The notes under the pieces are model-generated. The model did no database searches and was not told the DNA's origin. It saw only the letters and a list, made by a program, of their open reading frames with translations. Made by a program: the position numbers and the translations under genes. A DNA stretch of 64,000 nt from RPQJ01 sp963700045 (GTDB lineage: Bacteria; Pseudomonadota; Gammaproteobacteria; Steroidobacterales; Steroidobacteraceae). The stretch is taken from contig CAVOWK010000023.1 of the NCBI GenBank assembly GCA_963700045.1, positions 76,893 to 140,892 on the forward strand, read 5' to 3'. This document shows positions 29,517-37,319 of this stretch, one piece after another (within the stretch, counting starts at the first letter, position 1; the number at the start of each line of letters is the position of its first letter).

Positions 29517-30292
29517 TTTGAAGCTTCCTCAGCTAGGAACCCTCGCACCGCCCCGAGATACACGGGTGACAGATCGAGCGTGTTGTGCCCGACGCCCGGG
29601 ACCACCTCGACTCTGACCTGGCTCGCCGGAAACGCCTTGACCAGGGCCTCCGATCGCGCCCGCGGAATGATCTCATCCTCGCCCGCAATGACGATCAGTA
29701 CCGGTGCTCTTACACGACCCGCGCGACTCGCCGACTCGTAACGGTCGCGCATCAGCAACCCGATCGGCAGGAACCGGATGTGCGCCCGCGCCACGTTGAC
29801 CAGACTGTCGTACGCGGTGACCAGCACCAGCCGCTCCACCGGGCGCGCACTCGCGAGCTGCACCGCGATACCGCTCCCCAGGCTGCGTCCCATCACCGTG
29901 ATGTCCGAGTGCTCATCACGCACGTGCTCGTAGACCGCGAGTGCATCGGCGAACAACGCGGTCTCAGACGGCCGCCCGGAGCTGCCGCCATAACCGCGAT
30001 AGTTCACGAGATACAGCGAATGCGTTGGAAACGCTGCCGAGAACAGGTCGAGGTTCCCGGCCACGTCCTCCGCATTGCCGCCAAAGTAGACGAGCGCCCT
30101 GGATCCCGCGCGCGGCACGACCCAGACCTTGAGACGCTCCCCTTGCGAATCGATCCACAGGACCTGCGCGTCAGGCCGGTGCGTTTCCGGAACGGGAAAA
30201 TAGATCTGCGCCCGCTGCGTCGCATACACCCAGGCGCACAGCCCGATGTACGCGAGTCCCGCAATCACGATCAATGACCCGATGGCGCGCAC
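29513..30292 (-). CDS. Alpha/beta hydrolase, membrane-anchored
   Basis: 259 residues. One N-terminal helix (SLIVIAGLAYIGLCAWVYAT) anchors it. The hydrolase fold shows VYFGGNAEDVAGN (oxyanion region), YLVNYRGYGGSSGRPSE, the nucleophile elbow VMGRSLGSGIAVQLAS (GRSLG), an Asp in VIAGEDEIIPRARS and a His in VPGVGHNTLDLS. These fit the BEM46/ABHD13-like esterase group. It forms an overlapping pair with the ankyrin gene downstream. Confidence 0.9.
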   Translation of the reverse strand: MRAIGSLIVIAGLAYIGLCAWVYATQRAQIYFPVPETHRPDAQVLWIDSQGERLKVWVVPRAGSRALVYFGGNAEDVAGNLDLFSAAFPTHSLYLVNYRGYGGSSGRPSETALFADALAVYEHVRDEHSDITVMGRSLGSGIAVQLASARPVERLVLVTAYDSLVNVARAHIRFLPIGLLMRDRYESASRAGRVRAPVLIVIAGEDEIIPRARSEALVKAFPASQVRVEVVPGVGHNTLDLSPVYLGAVRGFLAEEASK

Positions 30293-30339
30293 TGGCCAGA
30301 GTACCTCTCATGCAGGCGCCGACCCCAACGCGGATGCCG

Positions 30340-31464
30340 TCACCGCGCCGGCGGCATCGGCTCCCAGTGCTGGTTCGACTCGAGGTTAGGGTTGTAGCTC
30401 GGACTCGCGGTGATGACGTACTCGCCGAGGTCGTTGGCCCAGGCGTAGCCGTACCCGGAGGGCAGTTCGACTTCGGTGCCGGCGTGCGGATCGGTGAAGC
30501 GTTCCACGCCCCGCACGTAGTCGGTGAAGTTCTCTGCCGCGCGGTCCTGCGCGGCCTGGCGTCGCTCCCAGTCGGCCTGCTGCTCGGCGCGCAGGTCACT
30601 GCCGGCCTTGGCCGCGATCTCTCCGGCGCGCCCGACCGCCTGGATGCCACGAATCGCCATCTGCGCCAGGTACTCCTTGGTGTTCACGACCTTGGCGAAC
30701 CACTGCGGATTCACCTGCAGCGAAAACAGCATGGTCTGGAACAGCGGCGCGTGCGCATCGAGCTCGCCGCGTGCCGCGCGGAACGAGAACACATAGTCGA
30801 CGAACCAGTAATCGATGAAGGAGGGGCCGGCCAGCATCGACGGCGGCAGCCGCGTCACGAAGTGAGTCACCGCGGCATACATCTCCTCCTCAAAGGCTTG
30901 CCCGTTCGCGCGATACGCGAAGCGGAGCTTCCCCGCATCGCCCTGGGACTCGACGCCGGGCGCCGCCGGACCGAGGGCCAGCTTCGCCAGATCAGGGACG
31001 GCCTCGCGCTTCAGCACCTCGAAACTGTCGATCCCAGCGCGGAACTGCGGCAGCAGCACGCGCGCAAAGGCGCCCTCGAGATCGACTGGAGACGCGACCA
31101 GCGTGCCGAAGCGCAACGTCCCGGGCGGATTCGTCGACAGGAACAGCGGATTGTCGGTCCAGAAGAACGACTGTGTCGGCAGCAGCTCGAATTGCTCCGA
31201 GCCCTGCGGGTTGAAGAACCGGAAGCGCGAGCTCGCCGGCAACGCCGGATTGTTCGCCCACTGGATGCCTCCCTGCACTTGCCATCCCTTGGGAATCAGC
31301 AGTCGAAACGCCTCGAGTCCCACCGCCGGATCGACGTAGCTGTAAGTGACAAACGTCAGCGGCGCAGCGGGCGCTGCGCGGGTCCCGGCCGCGCCCAAAG
31401 TTGCTCCCATTGCCACGCCGAGCAGCAGCAGACCGAACACGCAGCGGGGAACTGGTAGGCGCAT
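30340..31464 (-). CDS. Conserved secreted protein of unknown function
   Basis: 374 residues with a signal peptide (CVFGLLLLGVAMGATLGAAG). Two parts stand out: an N-terminal domain with YVDPAVGLEAFRLLIPKGWQ, as in proteins that sense or bind at the envelope, and a C-terminal motif TDPHAGTEVELPSGYGYAWA followed by NDLGEYVITASPSYNPN, which I have seen in many uncharacterised secreted proteins. No enzyme motif is clear. It probably has its own promoter in the repeat-rich region to the right. Confidence 0.78.
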   Translation of the reverse strand: MRLPVPRCVFGLLLLGVAMGATLGAAGTRAAPAAPLTFVTYSYVDPAVGLEAFRLLIPKGWQVQGGIQWANNPALPASSRFRFFNPQGSEQFELLPTQSFFWTDNPLFLSTNPPGTLRFGTLVASPVDLEGAFARVLLPQFRAGIDSFEVLKREAVPDLAKLALGPAAPGVESQGDAGKLRFAYRANGQAFEEEMYAAVTHFVTRLPPSMLAGPSFIDYWFVDYVFSFRAARGELDAHAPLFQTMLFSLQVNPQWFAKVVNTKEYLAQMAIRGIQAVGRAGEIAAKAGSDLRAEQQADWERRQAAQDRAAENFTDYVRGVERFTDPHAGTEVELPSGYGYAWANDLGEYVITASPSYNPNLESNQHWEPMPPAR

Positions 31465-31570
31465 CCTGACAACGAAACTACTCTCGGGCCCGCCTTATCG
31501 GTATTCGTAATTGTTGAAAGCGCGCCAGGCCTCACTCGCCTCACATCCCGAACAACCCGCGATCATCCTC

Positions 31571-31738
31571 ACGCGTCAAAGCCGCATCCAGCCGGGCACG
31601 GTGCATACAACAGCGGCCAATGAGTGCCTGGCGACGACGGCGCGAGGTTGACCCAACGATCAGGCGTGAATAGGTGTGGCTGTAGGTCGGGACGCGTCAA
31701 AGGCGCATCCAGGCGGGCACGGCGCATACAGCAGCGGC
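31571..31738. repeat. Two 47-bp direct repeats plus a shared 21-bp tail
   Basis: Positions 31571-31617 and 31692-31738 match at 43 of 47 bases. A second shared piece of 21 bp follows each copy (31624-31644 and 31779-31799, identical). So a unit of roughly 75-110 bp has been copied in tandem with a variable middle. No gene overlaps it. It belongs to a 545-bp gene-free stretch. Confidence 0.8.
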
Positions 31739-31823
31739 ATGGACGACCTGCTGATGGACCTGGCCTGGAGTGCAATCCGTGCCTGGCGACGACGGCGCGT
31801 TCGCCCGAAGTGCCGTGAGGGTT

Positions 31824-31910
31824 GAATGGATCGAGGAGAACGCCCGAACCGAGGAGGCCGGAACTGTTGCACCGCAGTTGCAATATCGGCTGATTCCCTG
31901 CAAATCATAG
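31824..31910 (+). repeat. 87-bp dispersed direct repeat, copy A
   Basis: It begins GAATGGATCGAGGAGAACGC and matches 35623-35709 over its whole length at about 80%, with a perfect central block CGAACCGAGGAGGCCGG. It lies about 80 bp before a 19-nt copy of tRNA-Ser sequence. No coding role is seen. Confidence 0.75.
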
Positions 31911-31988
31911 GCAATGCGACAGGCCAGGGAATCGGGAAGAACAGTTGTTTGCGTGCGAGTGCGTTGCGCGTGTCAGCGTGCCCTGAGA

Positions 31989-32007
31989 CTTGAAAACCGG
32001 CGTCCCC
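31989..32007 (+). other. 19-nt exact copy of the tRNA-Ser anticodon-loop region (att-like scar)
   Basis: CTTGAAAACCGGCGTCCCC is identical to tRNA-Ser positions 16722-16740, starting at the first base of the anticodon loop. The flanking bases differ on both sides. A chance match of this length to a 90-bp target in 64 kb is very unlikely. Tyrosine integrases often use this part of tRNA genes as crossover core, so this may be the far attachment site of an element of about 15.3 kb. Confidence 0.65.
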
Positions 32008-32009
32008 CA

Positions 32010-32087
32010 TGCATCGCAGCGCGGGCAGTAGGCCGCGAGCTGGTGGTCGTGTTCATGGAGTCCGGCGATGCTGCCGAGGTCGATCAT
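32010..32087 (-). pseudogene. Truncated small CxxC protein gene next to the scar
   Basis: From ATG it reads MIDLGSIAGLHEHDHQLAAY and CPRC, resembling the start of a small zinc-ribbon-like protein, and then passes into the tRNA-derived sequence and loses homology. The break falls where the 19-nt scar begins. It is probably a gene cut by integration or deletion. The identification is tentative. Confidence 0.4.
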
Positions 32088-32413
32088 GGGGCGAGGTTCG
32101 CCGAAGGCAGGCTCGCGCGGTGAGTCGCGGGAAAGCGGGCACAAACATCGGTCACTGGTGCGACGCAGCAAACCAGCGTCACCTGTCCGGGTGCTGGCTG
32201 GCGTTCGCCGGGCTCAATACCCGCGCTTTTCTTGTATTGCACCGCGTCTTGCATGCCGCGTGTGCAAGGCGTATTTGGTCCGCAAAGACCATAACCAGAA
32301 TGCTCCGGAAGTCATCTGAATTGGGGACGGAGAGAAGCAGGGGCTGACCCAAAAATGCCAAGTTCACGGTCGACGCGACCGACATGGCTGGAAACTCGGG
32401 GGAGGTCAGGAAG
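32088..32413. other. Gene-free stretch in the accessory region
   Basis: No convincing frame. It includes AATTGGGGACGGAG, a motif common near repeats in GC-rich Gammaproteobacteria. It presumably holds the promoter for the small secreted gene to the right. Confidence 0.4.
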
Positions 32414-32755
32414 GTGAGAATTTCGTCGCTGTCTGCGTTCTTGATGCTGGGGGCCGTATCAGCCACTGATGTCAAAACCAGTTTCTACTACGACTATTCA
32501 CATCCCGAGACACAACTGGCAAGTAGCGCTGTCGAAGATGGAATCGGCCTTGCAAGTGAAGGCCAGAAAACGTCTCGAGTGGCTACCGACGATTACATGA
32601 TGGTGCAACTCGGGCAGGGAAAGATCTTCTCGGAGATCGGACAGGGCCTGCGTGAGTTGACGAGTCTCGATCGGTGTTGGCGCAACGGCGAGCAGCGTGA
32701 CGATGTTTATGGAAATGTTGCCAGGTTGTGCGCAACGCTCAGGGAGCCTTTATAG
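32414..32755 (+). CDS. Small secreted protein of unknown function
   Basis: 113 residues from GTG, preceded by GGGGGAGG at a good distance; an upstream start would add ten codons. The start MRISSLSAFLMLGAVSA looks like a signal peptide, followed by TDVKTSFYYDYSHPETQL. No family is recognised. Base composition is less GC-rich than the backbone, in line with transfer. Confidence 0.5.
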   Translation: MRISSLSAFLMLGAVSATDVKTSFYYDYSHPETQLASSAVEDGIGLASEGQKTSRVATDDYMMVQLGQGKIFSEIGQGLRELTSLDRCWRNGEQRDDVYGNVARLCATLREPL

Positions 32756-32875
32756 CCCAGCTTCGATAGCGCTCACTGAATCGAACCCTGGCCCCGCGCC
32801 GCGGTTTCTGCCTCCTGATAAACGCCAGGGATGTTCGCGATGACGGGTGCCTCGGGGCGCGGCATCATTGCGTGC

Positions 32876-33094
32876 ATGGAAACCCGCATTCCCGACTTCG
32901 GTGACGTGGTGGGCCTCATCCGCCTCTACAGGCAGACTATCGAGAACATCCGCTCGATGGACATTCCCGAGGCGGACAAGCGAGCGTTGATCGAGGAGAT
33001 CGAGGCGCAGTACAAGGTGGCGAAGGCAGCGGCGGAGTCGGGCAATAACACGCAGTTTTGGCCGCTGAAGCCTCCGGGGGAAAGTGGCACCTAG
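32876..33094 (+). CDS. Short hypothetical protein, helical
   Basis: 72 residues from ATG (METRIPDFGDVVGLIRLYRQ). It is mostly helical and charged (IPEADKRALIEEIEAQYKVA), with coiled-coil character. No family recognised. It precedes the other small genes of this accessory cluster on the same strand. Confidence 0.5.
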   Translation: METRIPDFGDVVGLIRLYRQTIENIRSMDIPEADKRALIEEIEAQYKVAKAAAESGNNTQFWPLKPPGESGT

Positions 33095-33314
33095 TAGCCA
33101 AGACCGCGCGGCGGGGTAGGGCAGTCGGACTACCGTAATTCCACCTCCAGCCCATAGGCGCAAAAGCACGCGCCCGCTACCAACGCATTCGAAGCGAACG
33201 GCCCCTATGTAGCCGTCTTGCTTCTGCCATCTCAAGCCATCCGTCAGGTTGCGCGTGGCACGGGCGACGGCACATGCTGCATAGTTCAACACAGGCCAGA
33301 AAGCGAGTAGTCAA

Positions 33315-33554
33315 GTGAAACGACCAGATCAGGTCTGCGAGAGTTGCTGGCGCGTGAGCAGGGCATCGCCGGTTCCGGTGACCGAGATCGCCTGCCATCA
33401 CAACAAGGTGCTCGCGACATGGCATGCGGATACGGATGAGTGGACATACCAGCACCGCGTCGCCCGTAAGCGGCCCACCCAGAAGCAAAGCGAGCAACTG
33501 GCGCAGATGTTCGACCAGGCAAGCTCCGCGACCCGACGACGGGATGAGCCGTGA
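33315..33554 (+). CDS. Small hypothetical protein with a CxxC pair
   Basis: 79 residues from GTG (VKRPDQVCESCWRVSRASPV). CESC could hold zinc. The rest is charged and hydrophilic. It ends 33 bp before the next gene, a conserved hypothetical, and is probably co-transcribed. Weak support: only the position, spacing and codon use. Confidence 0.4.
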   Translation: MKRPDQVCESCWRVSRASPVPVTEIACHHNKVLATWHADTDEWTYQHRVARKRPTQKQSEQLAQMFDQASSATRRRDEP

Positions 33555-33587
33555 CAACACGTGTCGCGCGGCAGGGGGCGTGACGCG

Positions 33588-34127
33588 ATGGACACCGTCA
33601 CGATCAATCGAGCGCCGGTCTTGACGTTATGGGCTGCCGTAGTCGCGGAGCGCCTTGGGTTCGATCGCGAAGAGGCGCTTACGCTCGGCAAGTCTGTCGC
33701 CGGACTGACCGCCCAGTCGAAGGGCCAACGACTTGGAATCTTCACGCCCTCTCCGGAGGCTGTTCGCCGGCAGCGAGCGGAGAAAGCGAAAGCCGCAGGC
33801 GTGTTCCACGTCGCGCTCCTGGGCCGGGCAGTGCCCGTTCTGCATACAGACGAGGGCCTGAGGGCTGCGGGCAAGGACCAGAAGCCGGTGGTCCCAGCGA
33901 GCGTCCAGAAATACCTTGTATCGAAGTTCGGCGATACGTTGCCCGCGGTGCGGCACGCGATGGAGACGCTGGCAGAGTCGCGGGATCCAGAGGCACTTGC
34001 GGACGAGGGATTCCGGCTCTACGAGGCGTTCCGGCCCGTGGTGCCGGCGGGCGAGTCGGGATGGGGGGCGAAAGGGACGCTGAGCTTGGCCAGGATTGCG
34101 GCGCTGGGCGGGAAAAACAGGAAATAG
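33588..34127 (+). CDS. Conserved hypothetical protein (MDTVTINRAPVLTLWAA type)
   Basis: 179 residues from ATG. The opening MDTVTINRAPVLTLWAAVVA and the following RLGFDREEALTLGKSVAGL, then VPASVQKYLVSKFGDTLPAV, are the pattern of a widespread uncharacterised family that I recall from soil bacteria. No catalytic motif is evident. It probably binds a partner or nucleic acid. It is followed by a GNAT gene on the same strand. Confidence 0.75.
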   Translation: MDTVTINRAPVLTLWAAVVAERLGFDREEALTLGKSVAGLTAQSKGQRLGIFTPSPEAVRRQRAEKAKAAGVFHVALLGRAVPVLHTDEGLRAAGKDQKPVVPASVQKYLVSKFGDTLPAVRHAMETLAESRDPEALADEGFRLYEAFRPVVPAGESGWGAKGTLSLARIAALGGKNRK

Positions 34128-34170
34128 CCTGCCACCGGCGTCGTCCAGGCAAGGATTTCGCGCAAAAGAG

Positions 34171-34677
34171 ATGCTGCTTCGAAATGCAAGCGCAGACGAC
34201 TTCGGCTCCATCGTGGTGTTGAACCAGCGGGAAGTTCAGCAGACCAGCCCGATGGACCTGGCACGCCTGCGTGAGCTGGCGCAGATGTCGAGCTATCACA
34301 AGGTGGCCGTGGTCGATGGCCGCATCGCGGCGTTCCTGCTGGCGATGCGGGAGGACGCGCCGTACCTTAACGACAACTACGCCTGGTTTGCCGCGAGGTT
34401 TGCGCAATTCATCTACGTTGATCGGATCGTCGTCAGCTCGGAATTCGCCGGCTTGAAGGTCGGCAGTCGGCTGTACGAGGACCTGTTCGATTACGCGCGG
34501 TCGCAAGGCATCAATGCGATCACCTGTGAATACAACGTTCAGCCGCCGAATCCTGCCTCGCAGCGGTTCCACGACAAGTTCGGCTTCAAAGAGCTGGGCC
34601 AGCAATGGGTGGCTCACGGTACCAAGCTGGTCTCGCTGCAGGTGGCGGAGGTTGGCGCGGCAGTGGCGACGACGTGA
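34171..34677 (+). CDS. GNAT-family N-acetyltransferase
   Basis: 168 residues from the ATG giving MLLRNASADDFGSIVVLNQR. The acetyl-CoA site is seen in FIYVDRIVVSSEFAGLKVGS (V/I-x-x-x-x-G-x-G/A pattern), then RLYEDLFDYARSQGINAITC and the C-terminal FHDKFGFKELGQQ typical of GNAT. Substrate unknown. Spacing of 43 bp after the preceding gene suggests one transcript. Confidence 0.86.
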   Translation: MLLRNASADDFGSIVVLNQREVQQTSPMDLARLRELAQMSSYHKVAVVDGRIAAFLLAMREDAPYLNDNYAWFAARFAQFIYVDRIVVSSEFAGLKVGSRLYEDLFDYARSQGINAITCEYNVQPPNPASQRFHDKFGFKELGQQWVAHGTKLVSLQVAEVGAAVATT

Positions 34678-34753
34678 CGTTGACCCCGCGATCCGCCGTG
34701 CTTGGGTGAGGCTGTACGTCGGCGTGAATAAGGCGGGCGCGACGGGGCAGGGC

Positions 34754-35536
34754 TCAGCCGGGTTTTCGCGCCGAAAGATGCGTCGGGCAATGCTCGCCCG
34801 TATCCAGCACCGGGATCATCCGTGACCAGATGCCGATGTTCTGGTCCACGAAATCCTGCCCGACGATCCGGGCCGCCGCCACTCCCACCGGGCCGCGCAG
34901 CCGCTCCAGTTCGGCGCGGGCCTGACCTCGGTACCACAGGTTGCGCGAGCTGGTCGATACCTCGACAAACCCCGCCTGCGTCATTGCCTCGTGATAACGG
35001 GCCGGGGTGGCCATGCCGAAATCCAGCCCCTCGGCGGCGATATAGGCGGCCATCTGCGGCGAAGGCGCGCCTTCGGTGCCGATCAGCCAATCCGAGGCCA
35101 GAAACCGTCCGCCGGGTTTCAGGACCCGGAAGACTTCGCGCATCAGGGCGTGCTTGTCGGGGATATGGACGATGGATTCCTTGGAGAACACCACGTCGAA
35201 CGTGGCGGGCGGAAAAGACAGTGGGCCGGGGGCAACCTTGACCAGGCCGATGCGGTCGCTCAGTCCGTGACGGGCCACCAAAGCGCGGGCATGGGTCAGC
35301 ACCGGGTCTTCCACATCGATGCCGCAGACATAGGCGGCGCCGTGGGTCGTGGCCAGCGCTACGTCGACGCCGCCCGCGCCGCAGCCGATGTCCAGCACCG
35401 ACAGCCCGGTCAGCCTATGGCTGCCGATCACCCGCGCCACCTCCTCTGCGCCACCGGGCGACAGAAAACCTTCGCCCCAGACCGCCTCCAGCATCGCGAT
35501 CATCCGGGGCGGGTAATGGCTGTCGTCGTCGCTCAT
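34754..35536 (-). CDS. SAM-dependent methyltransferase, phosphoethanolamine N-methyltransferase-like
   Basis: 260 residues from the ATG giving MSDDDSHYPPRMIAMLEAVW. SAM-binding motif I is VLDIGCGAGGVDVALA; the post-I block FDVVFSKESIVHIPDKHALM resembles the phosphoethanolamine N-methyltransferase signature. The reading frame is open upstream into repeat copy B but that part is not coding. Wording and codon choice look like Rhodobacterales genes, so horizontal transfer is plausible. It could methylate a phospholipid head group; this is inference. Confidence 0.8.
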   Translation of the reverse strand: MSDDDSHYPPRMIAMLEAVWGEGFLSPGGAEEVARVIGSHRLTGLSVLDIGCGAGGVDVALATTHGAAYVCGIDVEDPVLTHARALVARHGLSDRIGLVKVAPGPLSFPPATFDVVFSKESIVHIPDKHALMREVFRVLKPGGRFLASDWLIGTEGAPSPQMAAYIAAEGLDFGMATPARYHEAMTQAGFVEVSTSSRNLWYRGQARAELERLRGPVGVAAARIVGQDFVDQNIGIWSRMIPVLDTGEHCPTHLSARKPG

Positions 35537-35622
35537 CCGTCCTGCTCTCTCGCCGGAACCGCGACGATAGGAAGGCCCGAATGGCCCGTCAATGCGGCCA
35601 GCGACGGTTGGTGAATTAGTTG

Positions 35623-35709
35623 GAATGGATTGAGGAGGACGCACGAACCGAGGAGGCCGGTACAGTTGCACTCGAGCTGCTATCTCGGTCGATTCCCTGC
35701 AATTCACAG
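35623..35709 (+). repeat. 87-bp dispersed direct repeat, copy B
   Basis: It matches copy A at 31824-31910 over 87 bp at about 80% identity. It ends directly at a fragment resembling a tRNA 3' end. Together the two copies bracket 3.8 kb of accessory genes. Confidence 0.75.
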
Positions 35710-35710
35710 G

Positions 35711-35739
35711 GAATGCAATTCCCACCCTCGCCGCCAATT
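35711..35739 (+). other. tRNA 3'-end-like fragment (possible second integration scar)
   Basis: CCCACCCTCGCCGCCAATT (35721-35739) matches the tRNA-Ser end with its CCA and the two following bases at 18 of 19. The bases before it, GAATGCAATT, could be a decayed T-loop. No 5' tRNA half is present, so this is a fragment and not a gene. Integration at a tRNA 3' end leaves such remnants. Confidence 0.5.
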
Positions 35740-35801
35740 GACCGCCCGTGACCCTGGCGCGGTCAGTCGCTCCAGGCCTGGTTCACGCCCGCCGCGTGGA
35801 T

Positions 35802-36257
35802 TCAACCACAATTGGCGGCCACGACCACGGTCGCAACCGACGCCGCCGAAGCATGGGAGTCGACAGTCGCCGGAGTGACCACCGCATGACCCGCGTCGGC
35901 CCAGCCCAGGATACCGTCCGCGAGCGACATTGGATCGACGAAACCCATCCTCAGCAGCGCCTCGGCCGCCAGCGCCGACCGGCCGCCGCTCAGGCAATAC
36001 AGCACCACCGGCCGCTGGCGATGCGACAGGGCCTCGGCCGTCTGGTAGTTGACGGCGGGGTGCCCGTCGACTTCGAACTCGAGCAGGCCGCGCGGAATGT
36101 TGACTGCCCCAGGCAGGTGACCGTCGGCGAATTCCTCCGGCTCGCGTACGTCGACGATCGGACAGCCGAATCTCTGCAGCTCGAGCAGCTCGGCCGGACC
36201 GATTTCGCGGATCAATGACTTGGCGGCGGCGACGAGGTCGCGGACGGAGTAGCTCAT
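35802..36257 (-). CDS. Rhodanese-domain protein
   Basis: 151 residues. Helical start SYSVRDLVAAAKSLIREIGP, then the rhodanese core: PIVDVREPEEFADGHLPGAV, and the active-site loop VVLYCLSGGRSALAAEALLR with Cys as sulfur acceptor. It likely moves sulfane sulfur or senses cyanide or sulfide. The window holds a second, different rhodanese in the duplicated block. It has a C-terminal Ala/Val/Ser tail not typical of the fold. Confidence 0.93.
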   Translation of the reverse strand: MSYSVRDLVAAAKSLIREIGPAELLELQRFGCPIVDVREPEEFADGHLPGAVNIPRGLLEFEVDGHPAVNYQTAEALSHRQRPVVLYCLSGGRSALAAEALLRMGFVDPMSLADGILGWADAGHAVVTPATVDSHASAASVATVVVAANCG

Positions 36258-36359
36258 GCCGGGATGATCGTCGCCAGGCCGTTCCGCCGTCTAATGCCGG
36301 TGTGTCAGGAACTCATGCCGGCGGGTTCTTTGGGGCGGCATTCGGCCGGAGATTGAAAA

Positions 36360-36424
36360 CGGTGCCGGTGATCCTCGTAGTCGGGTACGGGGGCGTATCC
36401 CGACTAGCTAAACCACCGGCACCG
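36360..36424. terminator. Large two-tier palindrome, possible terminator
   Basis: Outer arms of 10 bp (36361-36370 and 36414-36423) and inner arms around TAGTCGGG and CCCGACTA make a long interrupted stem-loop. It lies just downstream of the secreted-protein gene on the minus strand. No clear T-run follows, so it may be a transcription stop, an attenuating RNA fold or a recombination site. Confidence 0.45.
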
Positions 36425-36454
36425 CTTGCGCGGGCGACAGTCGTCGCAGCCCGT

Positions 36455-37087
36455 TCAGCCGCCGTCCAGGTCCCGCACGGTCGCGCTGACCTTGGCCACG
36501 CCGATCGGGAAGCCGCTCTTGAACGCCGTCACCTTGAACACGCCATTGAGTGCGTCGGCTGCATTCTGTGTCAGTGACAGCTTGGCGCCCTTGATCGACA
36601 GGTGAGCGGCGCCTCCGGACGACGGGATCACTTCGGGAGCCTGGGTGAGCACGACCCGGAACAGGGGAATCCGCCCGACGATGGTGTCATTCGCCTTGAC
36701 GACGCCGGTCAGCCGCAGGTGGCCACCCAGGTTCTCGATGATGAATGAGGTCAGGGCCACGCGAGTGTCGCCGGCCGTGAGCGTCAAGCCACCGGAGTGC
36801 AGGATCTCGAGCTTCGGCCCGTTGGCATCGAGTTCGCCGGTCGGGATGGGGAAGGCGACCTTGGCGGAATTGGACGTGGGTATGAGCGAACCCGGGAGCA
36901 CGCTGCCCGGCGCCACGCCCAGCGAACCCAGCGCGTCGACGAAACTGGGATAGAGCGCCACTTCGGTGGCGCCCCTGGTGAGCTGCACGGACGGGGCCGC
37001 GGATGCCGGGACCGCGAAGCTGAGCGCGGCGGACGCGGCTACGGCGAGCGCTGCGGTGCGGGTGCGAACGAGTGCTGAGAGTTTCAT
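36455..37087 (-). CDS. Secreted protein of unknown function under a probable response-regulator operator
   Basis: 210 residues with a signal peptide (LAVAASAALSFAVPASA). The mature part is beta-rich (APSVQLTRGATEVALYPSFV, SGGLTLTAGDTRVALTSFII, VGRIPLFRVVLTQAP) and matches no family I know. It reads away from the response-regulator gene, and four 11-bp direct repeats lie in between, so it is probably a main target of that two-component system. Confidence 0.78.
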   Translation of the reverse strand: MKLSALVRTRTAALAVAASAALSFAVPASAAPSVQLTRGATEVALYPSFVDALGSLGVAPGSVLPGSLIPTSNSAKVAFPIPTGELDANGPKLEILHSGGLTLTAGDTRVALTSFIIENLGGHLRLTGVVKANDTIVGRIPLFRVVLTQAPEVIPSSGGAAHLSIKGAKLSLTQNAADALNGVFKVTAFKSGFPIGVAKVSATVRDLDGG

Positions 37088-37166
37088 GGCGATTTATCCT
37101 CGAGGTTGAACTGCGAATGAAGGGTGATGTGTGGCAGCGGACGTCGCGGAGGTTATGGCAAGCCAT

Positions 37167-37204
37167 GTGAAGGCCACGTGAAGGCCGCGTACAGGCGACG
37201 TGAA
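37167..37204. promoter_or_regulatory. Four 11-bp phased direct repeats, probable OmpR/PhoB-type operator
   Basis: GTGAA, GTGAA, GTACA and GTGAA occur at 37167, 37178, 37189 and 37200, exactly 11 bp apart. On the other strand the unit reads TTCAC, like the direct-repeat boxes bound by winged-helix response regulators. It lies between a secreted gene (left) and a response-regulator gene (right), so both autoregulation and target control are possible. No experimental support here. Confidence 0.7.
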
Positions 37205-37319
37205 AACCGCAGGCCACTTTTCCGCGGCTGCCACTGTTCACGGGCTGAGAGGATTGGGCGTGCCTGGCCGTGGCTCGAGCCGGATGCCTGGCACTGGATG
37301 AGTGCTAATCTCTGCGACC

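Noticed and set aside
28413..29741. Long plus-strand extension of the SRPBCC frame
   Set aside because: It lies antisense to the ankyrin and hydrolase genes and has no recognisable fold; the domain is complete before it.
31569..31883. 104-residue minus-strand frame across the short repeats
   Set aside because: It spans the direct repeats and the 87-bp repeat, so it is more likely repeat sequence than a gene.
35711..35739. Second tRNA gene
   Set aside because: Only a 3'-end-like fragment; no acceptor 5' strand, D-arm or anticodon arm upstream.
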